Positions 41,055 through 53,258 of a stretch of 64,000 bases of DNA are shown here, one piece after another (positions within the stretch are counted from its first letter, which is position 1; every line of letters begins with the position of its first letter). Where the stretch lies: NCBI GenBank assembly GCA_036365455.1, contig JAWQUS010000008.1:19389501-19453500 (forward strand). Direction: 5' to 3'. The position numbers and the translations under genes are program-made. The DNA comes from Macrosoma leucophasiata. Its lineage: Eukaryota > Arthropoda > Insecta > Lepidoptera > Hedylidae. The notes below the pieces were generated by a model, which saw nothing but the letters and a program-made list of their open reading frames with translations, did no database searches and had not been told where the DNA came from.

Positions 41055-41856
41055 AGTGCCCGCTACACTTTGAAAAGTATAATGACTGGGTGACCACGGC
41101 ACGACGTGACGCGTTGCGTGTAGCGCTACGACCCAATGCTAAGAGTGTAGCGCTACGGACGTAGCACAAACGTAGCACGGATGACGTAAATGCTCACAGA
41201 GTGGCAGCTACAATCTAATGGTTGAGCTCATGTTGGATTCAATGTGCTTATAGTCCATTGAAAGGGTGCTTTTCCACCAGAGATTCACTATTGCGTTGCA
41301 CAAAAAAGTGAGAAAAAAATATTTATATGTACATTTAATGTTTTAGTGTTTTTATTTGTTGAATTGGAATACAGAGACATGTAACAAATTATAAATTTAC
41401 TAGAAAAGGCTTTACAGGAACACAAAAAAGCCCAGCGCTTAGTCGGGGCGCTTTGTGTTGTCAGAAAGGTAGTATAATTTCGCCCCGATTAACCAACTTA
41501 TTTGATTTAAAATTTCTGAAAATTATGCTTTTAAATTTTAGTCTCGTAATTTATAAGAACAACAATGTGCCTATCTATGTCTTTACGTACTAAAATTACT
41601 TATTTAACCCGCATCATCCCAAGACAATTAAAATCCCTTTTTTTACCACGAGGTTAACAAAATTAAGAATATACATGTATTTAAATTTTTCAGAAAACTC
41701 CCTTAATTAATTTCAGGAACACACCTTAAATGCGACGCCAGGATAATATGCCGACGGATTTATTTTTATTAATTTAACCATTTATTTCAGGCAACCAGTG
41801 CACATATCATTCAATACATAGATAACAATAAAATAAGAGAAGAATACTGAAGGTAG
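41055..41856. other. No gene seen
   Basis: A near-repeat of GTAGCGCTACG occurs at about 41118 and 41147. No ORF or mobile element was recognised. Confidence 0.4.
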
Positions 41857-41960
41857 ATGAGGCACGGGAGGTGTGTCAGGACCGGGATATCTAACTTTCC
41901 ACACTCTCTGCCTACCCCGTTAGGGACCTGGCGTGAAGATACATAAAATAAAAAAATACA
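41857..41960 (-). repeat. Short retroposon tail with SINE-A-like 3' end
   Basis: CACACTCTCTGCCTACCCCG, TTAGGGACCTGGCGTGAAGA and TACAT match 30413-30455 and resemble the SINE-A end (CTCTGCCTACCCCTTCGGGG ATTACAGGCGTGAAGTTACG). The related upstream half (CACGGGAGGTGTGTCA) recurs near 42721. Confidence 0.55.
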
Positions 41961-41997
41961 TAATACAATCCTATTATTTATATTAAAACTATTCATG

Positions 41998-42530
41998 TCA
42001 CTTCACATGGGGCGTACGTTTCGCCTTCCAAAATCGTCTGAAAACTACACTATCAGGCCATAAATCAGGATTAAGGAAAATTTGCAGATGTTCAACAAAC
42101 ACACGCAGGTTGAAAGAGCGGAATCCTATAGGTCTGTTAAAGTTTAAGGCTCCTATCTCTCCTTGTATTGTTTCCTCATCCCGACCTCTGATCTTCTCGG
42201 TCATATATTTTTGAACGTCGGTGATAGTCGTCTTTTCGTTCAACTGGGAAAGATACACGAAAGGGTTCGGCAGCCTTCAGTTGTAATGACGCTGCAGATC
42301 CAGTACCTCTAATGTTCTGATTTTGGTGCGGCCGACGTTTCCGACTTTCCACCAAGGTGAACCCGTCTTGGCCCAACTTTCAAGCTGACGCTGCTGCAGT
42401 TACCTTAGGCTTCTTTTTAGATGTCTGAGGTCGGGCTGCAGCTTGAACGTATGTCATCTTTTGAGGCCCAGATGATTCGGACCTGACAGGATCTGCCAAT
42501 CTGATCTGTTGTTACAAGATTTTGTGTGCA
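41998..42530 (-). pseudogene. Degenerate LINE ORF1 (CR1-like), frameshifted
   Basis: Reads in three frames. First QKMTYVQAAARPQTSKKKPK, near 42455-42390. Then KLGQDGFTLVESRKRRPHQN, near 42376-42310. Last VYLSQLNEKTTITDVQKYMT with SFNLRVFVEHLQIFLNPDLW and PDSVVFRRFWKAKRTP, ending at 41998. The last block aligns by eye with the C-terminal domain of LINE-D ORF1 (DITDYI, FKFFVPVSKE, LWP..I.FKRF). It is therefore an ORF1 relic of a related family without its ORF2. Confidence 0.7.
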
Positions 42531-42773
42531 GAAATTAATAGTGAACGTTATTATTCACGGAACTTTTATTAATTTACAAACTAAGGCCCAGGCAACTGCA
42601 AAGGCCCAGGAAAACCAAGACTGACCTTCTGTGACTAAATAGGTCGAGTACTGTCTGAGGGTGGGTCAAAAGTCTTAGGAATTGGCGTACATGTATGAAG
42701 AGAATGAGGAATGTAGAAGCAGCACGGGAGGTGTGTCAAGACCGGATATCTGGCGCTCCACACTCTCTGCTTC
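42531..42773. other. Repeat debris
   Basis: Contains GCACGGGAGGTGTGTCAAGA and CCACACTCTCTGCTT near 42721-42773, shared with 41857-41925. It abuts retroposon R. Confidence 0.5.
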
Positions 42774-43035
42774 GTAACAAGCATGCAGTTCACATTGATG
42801 TTAAGTAATGACTGCAGCCTATAGACACCCACACAAAGACCAGAGGTCAAAATGCAGATGCGTTACCACTCCTGAGGCCTGAGGTGTTATGCCTCTGTGC
42901 CGGAAATTACAGGGCCATACATTACCACCTGACCGGAACACGATAGTGCTGAACACTACCATTTAGCGGCAAGTATATTAGGTAATGCGGTGGTGCCTAC
43001 GCCCGCGAGCTTCGTCACTGAAGCTCTACCACCAG
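42774..43035 (-). repeat. Retroposon R, copy at 42.8 kb
   Basis: Close match to the copies at 27 and 51 kb: ACAAGCATGCAGTTCACATT, TGCCGGAAATTACAGGGCCA, AGTATATTAGGTAATGCGGT, CTACCACCAG. Confidence 0.85.
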
Positions 43036-43039
43036 TAAA

Positions 43040-43165
43040 GCATTTGATCATGTGGTGATCTTTAGCAAAGTTGTTGTGCCCACGAAGGTTTCTGAGTTGG
43101 CAAATTCTGCAGATGGCGCCTCTGTCATTTTTTTATTGGTGGCATAGCAGAGCGCAGAGTACATA
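43040..43165. repeat. Dispersed repeat K, copy 1
   Basis: GCATTTGATCATGTGGTGAT, CCCACGAAGGTTTCTGAGTT and GCAGATGGCGCCTCTGTCAT are also present at 45985-46110 in the same order. Confidence 0.75.
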
Positions 43166-43239
43166 TATATAAAAACCGTTCAACTGCGTGTCGGGCCACG
43201 CGCATTGTAGGGTTAAGGCTTAATAAGTCACGAACAGTT

Positions 43240-43570
43240 AACTAAATCCAAAAATGATGTTAGCACACCCCTTACATTTTTGAAAGACCTATCCAACAGT
43301 ATCCCACACTAGATAGAAAACGAAAAATAAAAAAAAAATTCTGCGCCTTACATATAAGGGAGGTAATATAAAAAAAAATAATAAAACACAAACTCATGTT
43401 TTTATTCTACCACTTTGTCGGCGTAGTAAAGATGTATACTTGTGCCAAATTTCAAGTCTCTAGTACTAACAGCTTTTGCACTAAACCGAGGATGGACAGA
43501 CAGACAGACAGACAGACAGACGGACATGGCGAAACTATAAGGGTTCCTTGTTTACTAAGGAACCCTAAAA
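43240..43570 (+). repeat. Dispersed repeat L, copy 1
   Basis: AATCCAAAAATGATGTTAGC, AAAGACCTATCCAACA, TTTCAAGTCTCTAGTAC, then (ACAG)n at 43497-43520 and GGACATGGCGAAACTATAAG. The second copy is at 48572-48870, joined to the long inverted repeat. The layout resembles a LINE 3' UTR. Confidence 0.75.
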
Positions 43571-44058
43571 ATGAATGTTTGTCTGTATTTATTTATTTAT
43601 GCTTTAATGCACCTGGTACATAAGACGGGCTTAATGCCACTAGGCATTCTCTAACAGCCAACCTTTGGGTAGTAAAACAGAATTGTGGAAGGTGCAATTT
43701 GAATAGAGAGCAATAGAAAAAAAAAGTAAGTATATGAATAATATATAAAATAAGATACATAAAAAGTACATACTATACATATAAAATAATACAAGTCGGT
43801 ATAAATACAATTAAATTATTAAGCATACATATAAACATAAATATATATATATATATACACACTATAAAAGTAGATATATAGGATAAATATACCTCAATAT
43901 ATAAATACAAAGAAAACAAGATAAAAATAAAGTAAACGACGACAAGTTACTGACAAGAAAGTTGCGATGATAACCTCAGGAAGTGATCACGTGATTTCCG
44001 CTTGAATGTGAATTTGCTTAGTGATTTCCGAATTTCCAGGGGCAGCGTGTTCCAAAGT

Positions 44059-44796
44059 TTAATGGATGTAACAGCGAAATAGTTGCCCATGAAGCCGGTC
44101 TGGTGAGGAGGTATTTTCGAAGTGTTCCGATAAACGGCTAAGAGGATGGCCCAGAAAGTCGAATTTACATTTAAGATACGTGGGAGAACAAGGATCGTTA
44201 ATGATAGAGAAAAGTAAACAGAGCATCCTTACCGATCTTCTCTGCGGGATAGAAAGCCAGTTAAGCTGGGAACGAAAAGAGGATATGTGGTCAAATTTTC
44301 GTAATCCGAAAATGAACCGAATGCACATATTGAGTAACCGATCCAATTTGTTTGAAAGTTCTTGGGAGATGTCCGAGTAACAAACGTCCGCATAGTCAAT
44401 GGTGGGAATTGTGGTAGATTGTACAAGAAGAGATTAAGTACTGGATGGTAGGAAATTTTTGAACCTATAGAGGGATCGCAGGGTTGCAGTGGTGCGTTGA
44501 CTGATTGATGAAACCTGTTTTTTCCAATTTAAGATTGAATCAACGTATAACCCTAAGTTTTTAACGCAATCAGAGTATGGAATCATTGAGTTATCGAACA
44601 CGTTAAGTAATAAGATGTTAAAGTCCAGTTGCTTGATGAAATGCTGTCTACCGATGACAATTGCTTGACATTTCGAGATGTTAACAGAGATTCCAAATTT
44701 GTTTGACCAGTCAGATATTGCTTGGAGATCGTCATTTACTGAGGCAATGGCGAGATCAATGTTAGTCAAGTCAGCTTGAGCGTATATCATGTCCCA
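44059..44796 (-). pseudogene. LINE-B post-palm and C-terminal region
   Basis: After the foreign insertion the frame resumes QADLTNIDLAIASVNDDLQA, then ISDWSNKFGISVNISKCQAI VIG (the usual region after YADD), then DCVKNLGLYVDSILNWKKQV. Further down, MDRLLNMCIRFIFGLRKFDH and IPQRRSVRMLCLLFS correspond to the LINE-A C-terminus. A frameshift lies between 44426 and 44434 and the last part is lost (SEHFENTSSPDRLHG is out of frame). Confidence 0.75.
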
Positions 44797-44962
44797 AAAT
44801 CGGCCCCAATGGAAGACCAGCGCCGCTCGTAAGATCGGCTTTATGCTGAATTGGGGACCTTTTTGTAACAACTTTGATTTTGTGTTCTTAGTTTTAGTTT
44901 TTTGTTTTTATAAGTTGTTACAAATAAAGTTTTTCTATTTTTCTATTCTATTCTATTCTATA
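44797..44962 (+). mobile_element. Short retroposed insertion inside LINE-B RT
   Basis: 166 bp with an (ATTCT)n tail (CTATTCTATTCTATTCTA) on the plus strand, flanked by TATATC on both sides. It splits the YADDLQI..YAQADL coding stretch exactly. It contains an AATAAAG polyA-like signal and TTGTTACAAATAAAG. Probably the 3' end of another LINE or a processed RNA. Confidence 0.75.
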
Positions 44963-45923
44963 TCTGAAGGTCGTCTGCATACAAATGGTAAGAGCAACGA
45001 AGGATAAAGGTGATGATATTGATAGACAATGCGAAAAGAAGTGGTGAGAGAATTCCGCCTTGGGGTACACCAGCAGCTAAAGTGCGCGAACCAGACAATT
45101 CCTGATCAGCACGAACTGCCTGCTGACGACCACGAAGATATGTAGAGAACCAATTTAGTGCCACTGATGAGGTTCCTATATGCTGAAGTATGGCGAGTAA
45201 GATGTCATGGTCAACGGTATTAAACGCGTTAGAGAAGTCAATGAGGACCAAGACTGTGAGCTGGGACTGTTCCATACCGGACCTGACATCTTCAATGACC
45301 TTAAGTAGAGCGGTAGATGTGCTGTGGCCAGCACGAAAACCGGACTGAAATTGAGTAAGGGGGTTATTTGAGGTAACGTAAGCAGAGAGTTGCTTGTGAA
45401 CAACGGCTTCTAAAATCTTTGATAGAAAGGGGAGTATGGATATAGGTCTCAAATGATTCGCTAAGCTACGGTTGGAAACTTTAGGAAGAAGGGTAATGAA
45501 TGCTTTGCGCCAAACAGATGGAAAACTACCCGTCTGTAGCGAAAAGTTAATAATGTGTGTAAGAGAGGGTAGTTTATAGTCAAGGATTACAAAAATCATT
45601 TTCCGACTAACACCATCGGACCCAATAGCGTTACACTTCAACGAAGATAGAATTTTGTGAACCTCATCAAAAGTGACAGCAGAAAAGGTGAAAACGTTAG
45701 GAAAAGAGCGCATGGAAGTAATGTTGCAAATAGTTTCTAATTTAGTGTTGGAATCTAGAAAAGATGAACTAGAGAAGTGTTGGTTCAGGCTATCGAGTGT
45801 ATGAGGAAACGAGCAAAGGTTGTATGATGATTTAGTAAAGCCAAGAGATTTAAGAAACTTCCATACAGCAGCTGGGGACGAATTCAGTACGTAGATATAG
45901 CGGCGTTTAGCGACTCTTACCAT
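44958..45923 (-). pseudogene. LINE-B reverse transcriptase fragment
   Basis: A 321-codon open stretch with the full RT palm. It has pre-RT PAAVWKFLKSLGFTKS, then NAIGSDGVSRKMI, KVSNRSLANHLRPISILPFL, FQSGFRAGHSTSTALLKV, LVLIDFSNAFNTVDHDILLA, LAAGVPQGGILSPLLFALSI and the catalytic YHLYADDLQI at its end. Both catalytic Asp motifs are intact. The ORF stops because a 166-bp insertion disrupts the next codons. The first Met is not the natural start, since RNRCNQ precedes it in frame. Similarity to LINE-A is obvious by eye. Confidence 0.9.
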
Positions 45924-45984
45924 TTGGTTGCAGCGGTTCCGAGCAAGTATGCCCTGAGCTGTATGTCCATAATTGTATCGTTAA

Positions 45985-46145
45985 CTACGCATTTGATCAT
46001 GTGATGATCTTTAGCAAAGTTATTGTACATGAGCCCACGAAGGTTTCGGAGTTGGCAAATTCGACAGATGGCGCCTCTGTCATTTTTAATTAGTGGAGTA
46101 GCAACGCGCGCAGTATGCACCTAGTAGATGATAAGTATTTGGCTG
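45985..46145. repeat. Dispersed repeat K, copy 2
   Basis: Matches 43040-43165 (CATTTGATCATGTGATGATC, GACAGATGGCGCCTCTGTCA). Confidence 0.75.
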
Positions 46146-46178
46146 TAACATAAGGACGGACGGATATACAGACAGACA

Positions 46179-46212
46179 GACTAATACTGACTAATACTGA
46201 CTAATACTGACT
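46179..46212 (+). repeat. (CTAATACTGA)3 tandem repeat
   Basis: Three perfect 10-bp units directly upstream of the SINE-A copy. Possibly the old tail of another retroposon. Confidence 0.8.
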
Positions 46213-46214
46213 AA

Positions 46215-46538
46215 CTACCTCAGTAGCGTAGTGGTAGCAGGCCACTACTATTACGCTGGAGGTCCTTCTACTACTATTACGTTCGATTCCCGGGTCGGGA
46301 GATATTAGAGATAACGGTTTAAAATCCTTTATATCTGCTTCTATCGGGATTTTACATTTTCTGGAAGTTTCCCAGTACCCTGGAGTTTGGTAATGTGCCC
46401 GGAAATGGCAACAGGTTCGCCACCTGTTACATGGTCCAAAACGTAACCGGCGAGTCGTGGGTGTTTGCATGTATGATTGAATGCATGCATTTACCTCTGC
46501 CTACCCCTTCGGGGATTACAGGCGTGAAGTTACGTTTT
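46215..46538 (+). mobile_element. SINE-A, complete plus-strand copy
   Basis: Head CCTCAGTAGCGTAGTGGTAG, a duplicated CTACTACTATTACG insertion before the B-box GTTCGATTCCC, body CCACCTGTTACATGGTCCAA and 3' end GGCGTGAAGTTACG. Full length and close to the 3876-4187 copy. The antisense ORF is incidental. Confidence 0.85.
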
Positions 46539-47200
46539 AGAGACTAATAATGTATATCAGTGGAATATCTCATTTTGCGCTTTCATGAATACTACATCTG
46601 TCCACACAATTACAACTTTGTGGTAATTGTTACTGAATCTCTTAAATAACAGTATTTAGACACTCTAACAATATTTTAAAATTATAATGACTCAGTCATC
46701 GCAGTTACACTACATTCAAGGCTATTCAACATCCATATCTACACAAGTATATGTGCGTGTTGTTGTATTCACGGACACAAATAATCGATGAAATCTGAGT
46801 GTGAGATAGATATACAATTTTCGCATAAGACCGTCTCGCTCTATGTCCCCACTTTTAACACCCTACGCTGAAAACCGTAATGGCCGCCGGTTGCCGGAAT
46901 AGGGTGGAAGGAGGTTATGGAGAGCAGCGGGTGGACCGGACCACCCACTGATTCCCAGAAAATGAGCTTTCTACTCTAGGATTTCATACAAATTATAAAT
47001 AAATTTTCTAAGAATTTACTGATAGTAGAAATCGAAGGATGGAGCACAAGGTTTTTCACAACATTTTTTGTAATATTTTCGTTTTTTGCACATGCCAGTG
47101 AATTTAGAAATTAGAAAAGAATGCAAACCAATTTTTGTGTATATTTGTACAACAAGTATAGTTACAGACTGGGATACAACCTCTGATTCAAAATAAACCG
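46539..47200. other. No gene seen
   Basis: AT-rich, with a somewhat GC-richer patch near 46880-46950. Nothing recognised. Confidence 0.4.
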
Positions 47201-48571
<1,371 letters not shown>

Positions 48572-48590
<19 letters not shown>

Positions 48591-48890
48591 TAGCAAAACC
48601 CCTAACATTTTTTAAAGACCTATCCAACGATATCCCGCACTATATAGAAAACGAAAAATAAAAAAAATATCCGTGCGTTACATGTAGGGGAGGTACCCTA
48701 AATTATTTTATTTTTCATGGTTTAATTCTACCAATATGTCGCCATAATTAAGGTGTATAATTGCGTTAAATTTCAAGTCTCTAGTACCAACAATTTTTGC
48801 ACTAAACTGCGGACCGACTAACAGACAGACAGACAGACAGACAGACGGACATGGCGAAACTATAAGGGTCTCGGGCTCCGTGAGGTTTAC
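48572..48890 (+). repeat. Dispersed repeat L, copy 2
   Basis: Matches 43240-43570: TGATGTTAGCAAAACCCC, AAAGACCTATCCAACGATAT, TTTCAAGTCTCTAGTACCAA, (ACAG)n at about 48829-48846, GACATGGCGAAACTATAAGG. Confidence 0.75.
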
Positions 48891-49950
48891 AGCAAAGATA
48901 ATTCAGGATTATAAAACGACATCCGTGGATGTCGTTTTATGTGCGGGCGATGCCGCGGGCAACATCTAGTTTCACATAAAATTCTAATTTTGTATATTTC
49001 TTTCCATACAAGTGATTTCATCTCGTGAACTTGTTGTCACACTGGTGACGCCTAAGTGTCACAAGTGGTGTCGATGCAATGTCTGTCATTTAATTGCTCG
49101 TTAGATTTGCAGCTATCAAGATGGTCTATTGTAGCATTACCTACTGCGGAAATTCTTCCATAAGTTGCAACTAAACCAATATAAGAATAACGTTTCATCG
49201 TTTTCATAAAATACAATAAAACATACCGTTCATACATTTACACTAGGCTTATTACAATTACCCCTTTTCTTGGATAGTAATAAAAAGGTATAAGTAAAAA
49301 AATGGAATTGGTATACCTACATACCTATGTAAATCAGCGAATCAAACATGTCCCCATGTTTGATTCGCTGTAACGTAACGTAATGTAACGTAAATAAATT
49401 AATTTCAAACAGAAAAGAAAAGTATGTCAGCCCCATGCTGCAATAAACCAAAAAAAAATCAAACTGTTTTTCCCGCGTGCAACTAGGGGTGCGAATTCCT
49501 ATCGACATTGTTGTCGAAATTTTTATTGCTCTCAATTTTTATATCAATTAATACTTACTTTAAAGCAATATTAAGTGCTTTCGTAAGTGATAAATAAGCG
49601 ATAATGATAGTTACATTATCGTTATTGCCCTTAACCCGTCAGCTCACGAGAAAAATATGGCAATTGATTTTCTATTGACATGCGGATGATAACGTCTGCG
49701 GTCCTCAAGAATAGGGAGGTACAAATTGACATATAAAATTGACAGTAATAAAAATGTTGACAACAATTTCGATTTTCGGTCGCGCCTCAGTTTGAATTTG
49801 TACTAGGTATTTTGTATTTAATTGTCCGTAAAAATAAATAGGTCATCAATAATGGATCAAAATTAAAATAGTAACACTATACTAATATAATAATATATAC
49901 GTACAATAATGAGGTGCTTGCTGAGGGGAACATAATATTTTCGATGTCCA
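48891..49950. other. Mostly unassigned; short RTE tail at its start
   Basis: ACGACATCCGTGGATGTCGT at 48918-48937 is a perfect palindrome, followed by GCGGGCGATGCCGCGGGCAA, which matches T4 at 16680. A short palindrome, CAAACATG / CATGTTTG, lies near 49344-49365. No gene. Confidence 0.4.
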
Positions 49951-50552
49951 GGATATCTTGTTCGTTGTATTACGATCAACCCCCTAGTCATAGAGGGTCT
50001 GGGTCTGGTCTTACGACTACACGACAAAGGGAAATGCGTATGTGTGACATGCGAGCTTGGCGGTTGCCATGGTTACAAATGCAGTATAATACACACATCA
50101 ATCAATTGCAACCAATACATTGAAAACATAACTGCAATTATTGAGTAATATATTTTCCTTTTTGTATGTTCTATTAGCAAACAGTCGGTACTAATTGATT
50201 AATATAGATGAAACTCATCACGAACGATTAATTTTTACAGATAAAAGAAGTGGTTTGCTTTTAAATAGTAAACAAACTTAAGTACATTTAGTTTAAAATG
50301 AAAATCACTGATTACTCTAAAATACTTATATTTTATTACTTGAACTGTCATATTTGTGCAAAAATAAACCGTTGCGGGATATCTTGTTCGTCTCGATATT
50401 ACGATCAACCCCCTTAGTCATAGGGGGTCAGGGCCCTGGGCGGGGCTTACGCCTACACGACAGATGAAAATGTGTATGTATGACGTGCAAGCTTGGCGGT
50501 TGTCATGGTTACAAATGCAATTTATAGATACACAATCAAGCAATTGCAACTG
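49951..50552. repeat. Two direct copies of an unassigned 165-bp repeat (M)
   Basis: Copy 1 is about 49951-50112 and copy 2 about 50375-50552. Both carry GGATATCTTGTTCG, TTACGATCAACCCCC, CTTGGCGGTTGCCATGGTTA-type and ACAAATGCA blocks. The intervening sequence resembles 58640-58790 (ATCATCACRAACKATTAA-like), so a larger composite repeat may be involved. Confidence 0.65.
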
Positions 50553-51084
50553 GTTTTTGGCGGGAACCTTGAAAGAGACGTGTGCTTCTCTTAGTTTAGT
50601 TCAATTTCTTGGTGCATTTTTGAGTTATCTATACAAATAAATTAAATTGAAGTGTCTGTTTGTAATATTAAAATAACCACATTTTACTAAATGCAACAGT
50701 ATGTATATAGGGTTTAATACCAAAACAACATTTTTGGTGGCGGGGCTAATCTTGGGAACGGCTAGACCGATTTTAACGGGACTTTCACTGCCAGATATCT
50801 AATGTAATAAAGAGTAACTAAGGCTACTTTTATACTAGCTTCGCCCACGACTTCGTCTGGGTAGATACTGAACAATCATAAATTCTCACGCGGACGAAGT
50901 CGCGGGGACAGTCAGTATTAAATAAAGTTGGAGGCATTTTGTTTGATATCGTTATTACAGTGCCCAGGTTTAGTAGAATAGAATAACAGTGCAAAAACAT
51001 GGTCTTTCGGGTTGCCTCTATATGCCTAAATGTTCTGGTAAAGTAGCCATCGCTTTACTCGAATTAGTTACTGACTTGACTGTA
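50553..51084. repeat. Repeat J pieces split by T3 tail
   Basis: GGCGGGAACCTTGAAAGAG to GAGTTATCTATAC (50555-50634) and TAAATAAAGTTGGAGGCATT to CATCGCTTTACTCGAATTAG (50927-51066) belong to repeat J. Between them lies an inverted T3 tail (50710-50926, GGGACTTTCACTGCCAGATA, CTAGCTTCGCCCACGAC). Confidence 0.65.
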
Positions 51085-51364
51085 CTTTTTTTTTGTGTAA
51101 TGGAAGTGGCAAACAAGCATGCAGTTCACGTTAAGTGATGACTGCAGCCTATAAACACCCATACAAAGACCAAGGTCAAAATGCAGATGCGTTACCACTC
51201 CTGAGGCCCAAGGTGTTATGCCTCCGTGCCGGAAATTACAGGGCCGTACATTACCACCTGACCGGAACACGATAGTGCTGAACACTACCATTTAACTGCA
51301 AGTATATTAGGTAATGCGGTGGTGCCTACGCCCGCGAGCTCCGTCACTGGAGCTCTACCACCAG
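51085..51364 (-). repeat. Retroposon R, copy at 51 kb
   Basis: T-run at 51087-51094 (the A tail on the sense strand), then GTGTAATGGAAGTGGCAAAC to GGAGCTCTACCACCAG. Inserted into repeat J. Confidence 0.85.
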
Positions 51365-51370
51365 TGAAAT

Positions 51371-51530
51371 ATCCAACAAAAAATAATGCACATCGACCTC
51401 AGGTAGGGACGTCGGCTTATATCGGATCTATAGAGCGTTATCATTTTCGTACCTGACGTTTGTCGACGATTTTTTATTTGTTTTATTATTATGGCATCGC
51501 TATTACGCATATTGTCAATGTCAAGTAAAA
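51371..51530. repeat. MITE-G-related and repeat J debris
   Basis: TAATGCACATCGACCTCAGG, TAGAGCGTTATCATTTTCGT and CTGACGTTTGTCGACGATTT match the inverted MITE-G region at 8150-8270. ATGGCATCGCTATTACGCAT is the outer end of repeat J. Confidence 0.6.
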
Positions 51531-51531
51531 C

Positions 51532-51830
51532 GATATTAGGTTGCCTATCAAAAAAAGTCCGCAAGTAATTTTTAAATATTTTTTTTTGAAAAAGATTTTT
51601 TAAAATTTGGTTTTGTAATAAAATATAATCCACTTCACGGCAATATGTATAAAGACTGAAAAATCACGGCTGCCGTTGGGCACTTGGACGCCTTTACATA
51701 TTTTCGTTCCGCCCCGATAACTTTTTACGTCCATAACGTACATGTATTATTTATATATCAAATTAAAGCTATTTTTTTCTCATTTTTCTGGATGAACGAA
51801 ATGATTTTGCAGTGGGACCTTAACCTATTG
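51532..51830. mobile_element. MITE-E, partial copy 3
   Basis: TTAGGTTGCCTATCAAAAAA, TTTTCGTTCCGCCCCGATAA and GGATGAACGAAATGATTTTG match 21780-22170. The left terminal part is missing. Confidence 0.75.
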
Positions 51831-51905
51831 GTAGCATGGTTCCAGTTTTTTGCATACAATAAACTACACTCGCAACAGTAACAATAACATGACAGCAAAC
51901 AGGAG

Positions 51906-52203
51906 AGTTATCCACATTGATGGTAAAACAATACTGCAGCCTACACAAAAAGTCAAGAGGTCCAAATGTAATGTAGCCGTCTCTGAGGCTATAAACATCT
52001 ACATCAAACTAGATATTTCATTGTAGATGCGTTGCCATTCCTGAGGCCAAAGGTGTTATGCTTCTGTGTCGGAAATTAATAGGCCGTACGTTGCCACCTG
52101 ACCGAAACACGATATTACTAGACACTACCATTCAACGGCAAGTAGATTAGGTAATACGGTGGAGCCTTCGTCTGCGAGCTCCGTCATTGGAGCTCTACCA
52201 CCA
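51906..52203 (-). repeat. Retroposon R, rearranged copy
   Basis: Contains ACTGCAGCCTACACAAAAAG, AGATGCGTTGCCATTCCTGA, TAGATTAGGTAATACGGTGG and GAGCTCTACCACC. A diverged internal duplication lies near 51960-52030. Confidence 0.7.
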
Positions 52204-52267
52204 ATTAATTATTATTACTTATATTAGCTAATAAAGATATCCATTTTTTAATTTTAATTTTTAAAAC

Positions 52268-52380
52268 TGCCTCGGTAGCCTAGTGTTAGCAGGCCACTAC
52301 TACTACGCTGAGGTCCTGGGTTCGATTCGCGGGTAGGGGTTTATCAGAGATAATGGTGTAAAGTTACGTAGTTTTTAAAA
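52268..52380 (+). repeat. SINE-A head with internal deletion
   Basis: The tRNA-like head GCCTCGGTAGCCTAGTGTTA and GGTCCTGGGTTCGATTC are joined directly to TTATCAGAGATAATGGTG and AAAGTTACG. Most of the body is deleted. Confidence 0.7.
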
Positions 52381-52439
52381 TCGAATGAATAGTTTCGTTA
52401 GTTTAGGTATAGGTATAACTAATAAAGTGTACCCACATG

Positions 52440-52738
52440 GTACATGATGGCATCGCTATTACGCATATTGCCAATGTCAAGTAAAACGATATTTCGTATT
52501 CGTAATAAGCACCGTAAAAGCAATAAAAGTCAGAGTCAATCAGTCAATTATCAAACAGTCAGTCAGAGTCACGGTCAATAATTCGAGTAAAGCGATGGCT
52601 ACTTAACCAGAACATTTACAGTGAAGTTTAGGAGGCAACTTGAAAGGACGTGTTTTCGCACTGTTATTCTATTTCACTATACACAGGCACTGTAATAATA
52701 CTATATCAAACAAAATGCCACCTACTTTATTTAATACT
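52440..52738. repeat. Repeat J, complete inverted copy
   Basis: Runs ATGATGGCATCGCTATTACG through CGATGGCTACTTAACCAGAA to CAAAATGCCACCTACTTTAT. It is flush with the T3 tail that follows (CTAGCTGTGCCCGCGAC). Confidence 0.75.
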
Positions 52739-53020
52739 AGCTGTGCCCGCGACTTCGCCCGCGTGCGTCGTGGGCGAAGCTAGTATAAAAGTAGCCTACG
52801 TTTCTCCTTATTACATCAGCTCTATCTGCCAGTGAAAGTCCCGTCAAAATCGGTAGAGCCATTCCAAAGATTATCCCCGCCAAACAGACAGACAGACAGA
52901 CGGACAAAAATTATAAAAAATGTTGTTTTGGTGTATGTTCCGTGTATATATACTATGTATTTAGTAAAAAGCTGTTATTTTTATATTACAAATAGACACG
53001 CCAATTTTATTAAATTGTAT
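52736..53020 (+). repeat. RTE-like tail T3, copy 4
   Basis: CTAGCTGTGCCCGCGACTTC, CTAGTATAAAAGTAGCCTAC, CAGTGAAAGTCCCGTCAAAA, (ACAG)n at 52889-52905. Same order as 14285-14600. Confidence 0.7.
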
Positions 53021-53060
53021 AGATAACTCAAAAATTCACCGAGAAAATGAAATAAACTAA

Positions 53061-53194
53061 TGGCCGAATACTCAAACGTCACTTAATTTCGAGCAACACT
53101 CAAATGTGCGCTATCTCTACCGTTTGAACGTGTTTTATAAAGACAGAAGACTTTTAAGTCCCACTTAGATTTAAGTGACCTTTGAGTATTTGGC
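53061..53194. mobile_element. MITE-F, copy 2
   Basis: Near-identical to 5722-5853 and in the same orientation. TIRs TGGCCGAATACTCAAACGTC and GTGACCTTTGAGTATTTGGC. Confidence 0.8.
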
Positions 53195-53258
53195 TGTAAG
53201 AGCACCACACGCCTCCCTCGAGGTTCCCGCCAAAACTCTATGTACCCTTTGTTTATTA

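Larger units (their letters stand above)
43580..45960 (-). mobile_element. LINE-B: 5'-truncated jockey/CR1-type LINE
   Basis: Minus strand. The 3' UTR tail is at about 43585-43640 (AATAAATAAATA on the sense strand). The C-terminal region is broken at 44059-44430, the mid region is at 44434-44796, a foreign insertion sits at 44797-44962, and RT is at 44958-45923. There is no endonuclease or ORF1. The 5' truncation is near 45960, where repeat K sequence begins. A 3' fragment of the same family is at 9105-9483. Confidence 0.85.
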
